From positions 1 to 8,093 of the forward strand of contig JAGACI010000037.1 of assembly GCA_017614185.1 (NCBI GenBank): DNA of 8,093 nt, given 5' to 3'. Positions 1 to 5,350 of this stretch are shown here, one piece after another. Positions within the stretch are counted from its first letter, which is position 1; every line of letters begins with the position of its first letter. This stretch comes from Lachnospiraceae bacterium (lineage in GTDB: Bacteria; Bacillota_A; Clostridia; Lachnospirales; Lachnospiraceae). A model generated the notes under the pieces. The model had not been told where the DNA came from. It did no database searches and saw only the letters and a program-made list of their open reading frames with translations. A program made the position numbers and the translations under genes.

Positions 1-498
1 GTAAGGCTCAGCGGTATTCATTTTGGCCGAATAGTTTGATACCTTTACTTCCTTGTCGCTTGTATATCCGCGATACTGGAACTCGCCGTTAAGAATAGGC
101 ATTGAGTTGAACTCTGTCGTATTCTTGATTCTTTCAAGTTCTTCCTTAAGTTCAACAACTTCGTCATTGACAATCTTTCTGTCATCATCACTGAGAGTAC
201 CGTTGTTGGCTTTAACGCAAAGTTCATTGATACGCTGTAAAATATCCTGCATCTCTGCCATTGCCCCGTCTGCGGTTTCAATGATGGATATTCCGTTTGA
301 TGCGTTCTGTGTTGCTACGGAAAGGCCTTTAAGCTGAGCGTTCATTCTCTTTCCCATTGCGAGTCCTGCCGGGTTGTCCTTACCGTGGTTTATCTTAAGT
401 CCTGATGAAAGTCTTTCAAGGGATGCTGCTAAGTTATCGTCGTTTCTCTGTAATGCGTTGTTTGCTATCATTGCGGATACATTGTAATTAATTCTCAT
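1..498 (-). CDS. Flagellin, N-terminal part (runs off the left edge)
   Basis: Subunit of the extracellular flagellar filament. The 166 codons present are open from an ATG at 496-498 to the window edge; the C-terminus is missing. The protein starts MRINYNVSAMIANNALQRN and continues with the flagellin D0/D1 signatures: ERLSSGLKIN (residues 28-37), KDNPAGLA (40-47), the NASNGISIIETADGAMAE helix, ILQRINEL (86-93) and NTTEFNSMPILNG. These fit true flagellin rather than FlgL, which lacks the SSGLKIN/AGLA block, although Lachnospiraceae relatives are sometimes labelled hook-associated protein. The stop codon of the 932-residue gene lies 24 bases upstream, with AGAGG four bases before the ATG, so the two genes probably share one transcript. 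The residues equivalent to Salmonella FliC R90, L94 and E114, which contact TLR5, appear conserved, while Q97 is Lys. Residue 94 is a cysteine, unusual in flagellins. It could be a major or a minor flagellin. Confidence 0.93.
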   Translation of the reverse strand, partial: MRINYNVSAMIANNALQRNDDNLAASLERLSSGLKINHGKDNPAGLAMGKRMNAQLKGLSVATQNASNGISIIETADGAMAEMQDILQRINELCVKANNGTLSDDDRKIVNDEVVELKEELERIKNTTEFNSMPILNGEFQYRGYTSDKEVKVSNYSAKMNTAEPY

Positions 499-522
499 GC
501 TGCCTCTTTCCCGCCTAAGCGA

Positions 523-3321
523 TTAAAAAACCTGTCTCATTGCTTCAACCACCGTCTTGGCTGCTTTGTAAATCCTGTAGGTGGATTCGTTTTGGATTTT
601 ATCTTTCTCATCACCTTTTTCAGGTGTTTTGTATTTACGTGTGTAAAGAAGATTTCTAAAAGATATATCGTCCTTTTCGAATGCAATATTTAGCAGATTA
701 TTAAGGTTTTCTCTCTTTTCCGGAGCATCTTTTTCACAGATTAAAAAACCTTCTGCTTCATTTCCGTCAAGTGTGAATGAAACCGATACATCTCCAAGTT
801 CTTCACTGGGGATTGTTACAAGTGCATTGCCCTTGTTTTCGCCATCATGTCTGATGGTAAGTCTTATGGACATTGCATTGTCATCAGCCGACATCGGAAT
901 CTCGTATGTCTCCTGCCTTGCCATTCCGACAGCGACCGAAAGGAAAATGTATGAAGACTTCATTTCTCTTACATCTATGCTTGTCAGTTCAGGTGATGTG
1001 AAATCTTCCGAAATTCTTTCTTTAAGAGCATCCGCCTCTGCCTCATATGCTTTAAGGGCTTCATCCCTTCCTGTAAATGCATCAAGGATTCCGTTTGAAA
1101 AGCTTTCAAGTTCTGCCTTTCCCGCAAACCTGTTAAGTTTGTTCCATGCTTTCTTTGAATCTGCCTTGCCTTCCAAAGCTTCCTTGATGTGAGGAAGTGT
1201 CGGTGCAAGATCAGCCTGTTTCAAGAATCCTTCTATGTCTTCTTCCGAAGAAGCCTTTGCCTGGGCTTCAGCCTGTCTGAACTCTTCGAAAGTCTGTCTG
1301 TAGATGTAGTCGTTTCTCTGCTCGCCTGCAGAAACCTGAACATCGATGGGAACATCCCTGTATACCAGATCTTTAAGTCCGCCAAACTCATCATCAACAA
1401 GGATATCCATGCCCGCTCTCTTGGCAATTCTTGCAGCAGATAAAAGATTTGAGAAATTAAGTTCTCTTCCTGCCTCAAGAACTCTTCCGATTACGGCGCC
1501 GTCACTTTTTTCAATCTGGCGAAGCATACGGTAAACACCGATGTAAGCAGTTCTCTCATCCTCGGTAATCTTTCCGGACTGTTCAAGATTGTAAAGGTAT
1601 CTTGAATAGGTCTCCATCTGTCTTTCGGGATCATCGTTTAGCTCTTTAAAGTATGTCTCAAGGTCCTCAAAGGATGTCTTTAAGGGATTGATTCCGTCTC
1701 TGATCATCTTAAGAGTTGTGGCGGGATTCATTCTCTCGACAACTCTGTTTACCCTTCTGTCCGCTTCAACGATTCTTTCAAGGTTCTCTTCTGTAATCTC
1801 AACATGGTTGTAAGCAAGGATTCTTACGCCACGTCTGTTTCTCTCGGTTGCCTCTGCTCCGATGTTATCAAGGAGGTCATCAACATTTCTGAATGCCTTC
1901 TTAATGCTGTCTCCAAGGTCGGCTCTGGGTGCCGTCATCAATGTCTCATATGATGCCTTTGCCTGGTCCAAAGCGTTCTTGTGCTTTGCGCCTTCGTCAT
2001 AGAGGTTATCAACAGTTACAGTTTCTTTTCTTTCAAAAATAAGGCTTCCCAAAGCAGAAGCGGGCATCTCATAAAGAGCATTTCTTCTGCTTATTGTTTC
2101 ATCCAAAAGCTGCTTATTGGAAACAGCCTCTTCTGTGTTACTTTCAGGGAAATATCTCTTGGCAACCTTCTCTTCGGCAGCCTTAAGAGCATCTACAAAA
2201 GCTTCCAAATCCGAAGTATCAAGTGAGAAACCGCTTTCGATAAGCTTAACGTTTACTTCAGCAGTCATCTTAAGTCTTGTTTCTTCAAGGATTCTTCTGT
2301 CATGTACGCTTGTTGCAGAGTCATTAATAAGCGCTTCTACACGTGCTTCCAGACCTGCTGCAAGTTCATATCTGTTTTCATCTTTTGAAAGATTGGTTTT
2401 AAGGGCAGGCCTATAATCTGACATTGCTGTCACAACTCTTTCAACCGCCTCTTTTTCCGATACGGGTAAGTTAACGTTTTTAACCTCATTTAAGCTTTCA
2501 AAGTTTGCTTCAGTAAGAGCAATTCCTTTTTCAACAAGCCATGTTGCTTCCCCGATATTTTCTTCGTTTGTCTCCTCACCAATCTGAGTAAGGAAATCTT
2601 TTATCTGAGGTAAAATGACATTAGTGTCAACTTCGTCTGCCTTCTTTGCAAAATATCCCATGCCTTCAGCAAAATATCCCTTTGACTGTCTGTCGGCATC
2701 TACTGCTCCGGAGTGCTTAGCAAGATAGAGATTATCAATGGTAGGCTCCAAATTGTTAAGCGCCATGAACTTAAGCTCGCCTTCCGATAAAGGGGTAAGT
2801 TCGACTGCTCTCTTAACTGCCTCGTCTGCTTCCTTTACGTTTTCCTTTGTAACGGGAACATCCGCTTCCTTCATGGAATTAACAAGGTGGTTTGCATAGC
2901 TTTCAGACCCTGTAATCTCTTTTAATACCTCAGGATCAATATCATCATTAAAGCCGGAGATTGAAACACCTGACTTTGCAACCTCTGCTTTTATCTTATC
3001 TAAAATTGTTACGCTTGTTTCTACATCACAGGAGGTGGGATCCACGCCTTCCTTAAGCATCTTTCCAAAATCTTCCCCGGACATAGAATGAGACATTACC
3101 GTTAAATAGTCCTGTTGCGCAGTTACATCAATAGACTGCGCCTCCTGCATAACATCTCGCATGGTTCTTCCGTGAACCGTGTAAGCCTCGTTATCCGTAA
3201 CTATTCCGGAAATGTCTGCACTGTAAGCCTGCTGTCCGCCGATTTTGTTTTGTGCTTTTGTACTTTCGTAAGATCTCGCCTTGTCCATGTATGCAGATGA
3301 GTTCTCAAATGTAATCTTCAT
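523..3321 (-). CDS. Large helical flagellar-locus protein, FliK-like C-terminus (DUF6240-like)
   Basis: A 932-residue protein of unknown function with no signal peptide or membrane segment. The ATG at 3319-3321 has GGAG seven bases upstream. Residues about 1-60 are polar and look disordered, as in flagellar export substrates. Residues about 90-790 are mostly charged amphipathic helices in which a motif recurs: a short V/I-T-x-E-N turn, a helix, then a 'P..L' turn (VTKENVKEADEAVKRA at 157, LTEANFESL at 269, ITEENLERIVEADRRV at 509). Residues about 805-895 form a beta-rich patch, with ALVTIPSEELGDVSVSFTL followed by a helix, that resembles the FliK hook-length-control C-terminal core, where a 'P.eLG.v.v' strand pair is typical. 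From memory it matches proteins labelled DUF6240 in Lachnospiraceae; this was not checked. It lies behind a sigma-28-type promoter and directly upstream of flagellin, which supports a flagellar role such as hook-length control, export substrate or chaperone. Gene existence is certain; the function is inference. Confidence 0.9.
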   Translation of the reverse strand: MKITFENSSAYMDKARSYESTKAQNKIGGQQAYSADISGIVTDNEAYTVHGRTMRDVMQEAQSIDVTAQQDYLTVMSHSMSGEDFGKMLKEGVDPTSCDVETSVTILDKIKAEVAKSGVSISGFNDDIDPEVLKEITGSESYANHLVNSMKEADVPVTKENVKEADEAVKRAVELTPLSEGELKFMALNNLEPTIDNLYLAKHSGAVDADRQSKGYFAEGMGYFAKKADEVDTNVILPQIKDFLTQIGEETNEENIGEATWLVEKGIALTEANFESLNEVKNVNLPVSEKEAVERVVTAMSDYRPALKTNLSKDENRYELAAGLEARVEALINDSATSVHDRRILEETRLKMTAEVNVKLIESGFSLDTSDLEAFVDALKAAEEKVAKRYFPESNTEEAVSNKQLLDETISRRNALYEMPASALGSLIFERKETVTVDNLYDEGAKHKNALDQAKASYETLMTAPRADLGDSIKKAFRNVDDLLDNIGAEATERNRRGVRILAYNHVEITEENLERIVEADRRVNRVVERMNPATTLKMIRDGINPLKTSFEDLETYFKELNDDPERQMETYSRYLYNLEQSGKITEDERTAYIGVYRMLRQIEKSDGAVIGRVLEAGRELNFSNLLSAARIAKRAGMDILVDDEFGGLKDLVYRDVPIDVQVSAGEQRNDYIYRQTFEEFRQAEAQAKASSEEDIEGFLKQADLAPTLPHIKEALEGKADSKKAWNKLNRFAGKAELESFSNGILDAFTGRDEALKAYEAEADALKERISEDFTSPELTSIDVREMKSSYIFLSVAVGMARQETYEIPMSADDNAMSIRLTIRHDGENKGNALVTIPSEELGDVSVSFTLDGNEAEGFLICEKDAPEKRENLNNLLNIAFEKDDISFRNLLYTRKYKTPEKGDEKDKIQNESTYRIYKAAKTVVEAMRQVF

Positions 3322-3367
3322 ACATTATCTCCAAGGGTTCGAGTTTGTTCTTTCCTCTTTTTCCCAA

Positions 3368-3401
3368 CAAAAAAGAAAAAGAGGTGATGTGCTCACCTCT
3401 T
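3368..3401 (-). terminator. Rho-independent terminator after glgB
   Basis: Read on the minus strand, a perfect 9-bp stem (AAGAGGTGA / TCACCTCTT, at 3393-3401 and 3379-3387) encloses a 5-base GCACA loop and is followed at once by a T-rich run, TTTCTTTTTT. It begins 16 bases past the glgB stop codon, so it ends the glgB transcript. On the plus strand the T-tract is poor, so it is probably one-directional. Confidence 0.88.
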
Positions 3402-3429
3402 ATTTCGGCATAAGTTCTATTTTTCTTTA
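3402..3429 (-). promoter_or_regulatory. Candidate sigma-28 (FliA/SigD) flagellar promoter
   Basis: On the minus strand TAAA (3426-3429) is separated by 16 bases from GCCGAAAT (3402-3409). The known sigma-28/SigD pattern is TAAA, a gap of about 15, then GCCGATAT or GCCGATAA; the -10 here differs from GCCGATAT at one base. The -35 half lies inside the last codons of glgB. The first downstream gene is the 932-residue protein, followed by flagellin, as expected of a late-class flagellar operon. The start point would be near 3394-3397, inside the 5' arm of the glgB terminator stem. Confidence 0.7.
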
Positions 3430-5333
3430 GGATTATCAAAAAGAAAGACAACTGCGCTGAATGCAGGCAGATCAAATCCTATTGAATATTCCTTAAAGTT
3501 GGCCTCGATTTTCTCGGCTTTGAGTGTCTTTGGAATCACGCCGCCGTTTCCGCCAAACTCTGTATCATCACTGTTTAACAGAAGTTTATACTTCGTATCA
3601 AACGGAACTCCAAGCCTGAAGCCTTCTCTTTTTACTGGTGTAAAGTTTAGAACAAACATTACGTTATTCTTACCGGACTCATCCCTTCTGTAAAAAGCGT
3701 ATGTGCTGTAGTCTTTGTCATCTGCTGAAAGCCATTCAAAGCCGCCCCAGTTGTTATCGTAGCGATACATTGCAGGGTACTTTCTGTAAATCTCAAGGAG
3801 TTTTTTCACATACTCGTGCATTCCCTTGTTTAAAGGTTTTGAAAGGAGGAACCAGTCAAGTTCTCTCGCCTCGCTCCACTCTCTCTCCTGGGCAAAGTCC
3901 TGACCCATGAAGAGAAGTTTCTTACCCGCATGGCCAAACATGTATGTGTATCCGGCTCTTAAGTTGGCATACTTATCAACCTCGTATCCCGGCATCTTCC
4001 CAACCATCGAGCACTTAAGATGGACAACCTCATCATGCGACAAAGGAAGAATATAATTCTCCGACTCATTGTAACTCATGGCAAAGGTCATGTTGTAATG
4101 ATTATCTCTCTTATATATGGGATCGAGCTTCATATACTCGCAAAAGTCATGCATCCACCCCATGTTCCATTTAAATGAAAATCCAAGTCCGTCTTCCTCA
4201 GGTGCCTTCGTAACCTTAGGCCACGCGGTTGACTCCTCGGCAATCGTCATAAATCCCGGATCCATCTTGTTAATGATTGAATTCAAGTGTTTAAAGAATT
4301 CAATGGCATCAAGGTTCTTGTTGCCTCCGTAGATATTGGGAAGCCACTGTCCGTCCTTCTTGCCATAGTCAAGGTAAAGCATGGAAGCTACAGCATCTAC
4401 CCTCAATCCGTCAACATGGAACTCTCTCATCCAGAATATGGCGTTTGCAATAAGGAAATTTCTGACCTCAGTCTTGCCATAATTAAATATCTTTGTTCCC
4501 CACTCAGGGTGTTCGCCTCTTCTCGGATCAGGGTCTTCATAGATACATGTTCCGTCAAACCTTCCAAGGCCATGCGCATCAGGACAGAAATGAGCGGGTA
4601 CCCAGTCCAAGATGATACCTATGTCATTTTCATGGAGTTTGTTTACAAGATACATAAAATCTTTTGGCTCGCCGTATCTTGATGTTGGAGCATAATAGCC
4701 CGTAACCTGATATCCCCATGAACCGTCAAAAGGATACTCTGCTATACCCATAAGTTCAATGTGGGTATATTTCATGGACTTGAGGTATTCAACTATTCTG
4801 TCGGCGAATTCTCTGTATGAATAGAATCCGTCCTCAGTCCCGTTAGGATGCTTCATCCAGGAACCAATGTGGCATTCGTAGATAGCCAAAGGCTCTTTCT
4901 GCTTATCAACTTTGCTTCTCTTTTTGAGCCACTTGGAATCGCTCCACTCAAAACCTGACAGGTCTGTCACAACTGATGCGTTTGCGGGACGAACCTCTGA
5001 AAGATTTCCGAAAGGATCAGCTTTATAGAGTTTTTCATTCGAAGGTGTTGTAATCAGATATTTATATACATCGCCTTCACCAACCCCGGGTACAAAAAGA
5101 GCCCAGATTCCTCCGGGTCCTAATTTTTGCATGGGGTGTGACCATTCATTCCAGTTATTGAATGAACCCACCACATTCACATATGCGGCATTCGGAGCCC
5201 ACACTGCAAAGTATGTGCCCCGTGTCTTATTTTCTATAGAAATGTGTGCACCAAGCTTTTTGTAGATATCGTAATGAGAACCCTGTGCAAATAAATACTG
5301 ATCATCCTGAGAAATAAATACCTTATCTGCCAT
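3417..5333 (-). CDS. glgB: 1,4-alpha-glucan branching enzyme
   Basis: Cytoplasmic glycogen-branching enzyme (GH13, EC 2.4.1.18 by family). It cuts an alpha-1,4 glucan chain and rejoins the piece through an alpha-1,6 bond. The protein has 638 residues. An N-terminal CBM48-type beta domain covers about 22-110 (YFAVWAPNAAYVNVVGSFNNW). The (beta/alpha)8 barrel carries the four GH13 regions intact: ILDWVPAHF (D243), DGLRVDAVASM (nucleophile D313), MTIAEEST (acid/base E366) and LPLSHDEVVH (D434). A C-terminal beta domain ends in FSAVVFLFD. E. coli GlgB is about 728 residues; the shorter form lacks the extra N-terminal module. The gene starts 17 bases after the TPR/AAA+-like gene with no terminator between, so it is co-transcribed with it. 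Its Shine-Dalgarno (GGGGGA) lies a rather long 11 bases from the ATG, which suggests translational coupling. No other glycogen gene is in the window. Confidence 0.98.
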   Translation of the reverse strand: MADKVFISQDDQYLFAQGSHYDIYKKLGAHISIENKTRGTYFAVWAPNAAYVNVVGSFNNWNEWSHPMQKLGPGGIWALFVPGVGEGDVYKYLITTPSNEKLYKADPFGNLSEVRPANASVVTDLSGFEWSDSKWLKKRSKVDKQKEPLAIYECHIGSWMKHPNGTEDGFYSYREFADRIVEYLKSMKYTHIELMGIAEYPFDGSWGYQVTGYYAPTSRYGEPKDFMYLVNKLHENDIGIILDWVPAHFCPDAHGLGRFDGTCIYEDPDPRRGEHPEWGTKIFNYGKTEVRNFLIANAIFWMREFHVDGLRVDAVASMLYLDYGKKDGQWLPNIYGGNKNLDAIEFFKHLNSIINKMDPGFMTIAEESTAWPKVTKAPEEDGLGFSFKWNMGWMHDFCEYMKLDPIYKRDNHYNMTFAMSYNESENYILPLSHDEVVHLKCSMVGKMPGYEVDKYANLRAGYTYMFGHAGKKLLFMGQDFAQEREWSEARELDWFLLSKPLNKGMHEYVKKLLEIYRKYPAMYRYDNNWGGFEWLSADDKDYSTYAFYRRDESGKNNVMFVLNFTPVKREGFRLGVPFDTKYKLLLNSDDTEFGGNGGVIPKTLKAEKIEANFKEYSIGFDLPAFSAVVFLFDNPKEK

Positions 5334-5350
5334 TAGGTCTTGCGTCCCCC

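Noticed and set aside
53..337. Plus-strand open frame opposite the flagellin
   Set aside because: The minus strand carries an unmistakable flagellin N-terminus across the same bases, so the plus frame is a shadow.
1..498. Reading the flagellin as the hook-filament junction protein FlgL
   Set aside because: The SSGLKIN and AGLA blocks with NTTEFN are flagellin-type. FlgL N-termini usually lack them, though the missing C-terminus leaves some doubt.
3379..3401. The hairpin as a terminator for plus-strand transcription
   Set aside because: On the plus strand the hairpin is followed by atttcggc, with no T-tract, and no plus-strand gene points into it.
5334..5350. A promoter or terminator between the TPR/AAA+-like gene and glgB
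   Set aside because: Seventeen bases hold only the glgB Shine-Dalgarno region. There is no hairpin and no room for a promoter outside the coding sequence.
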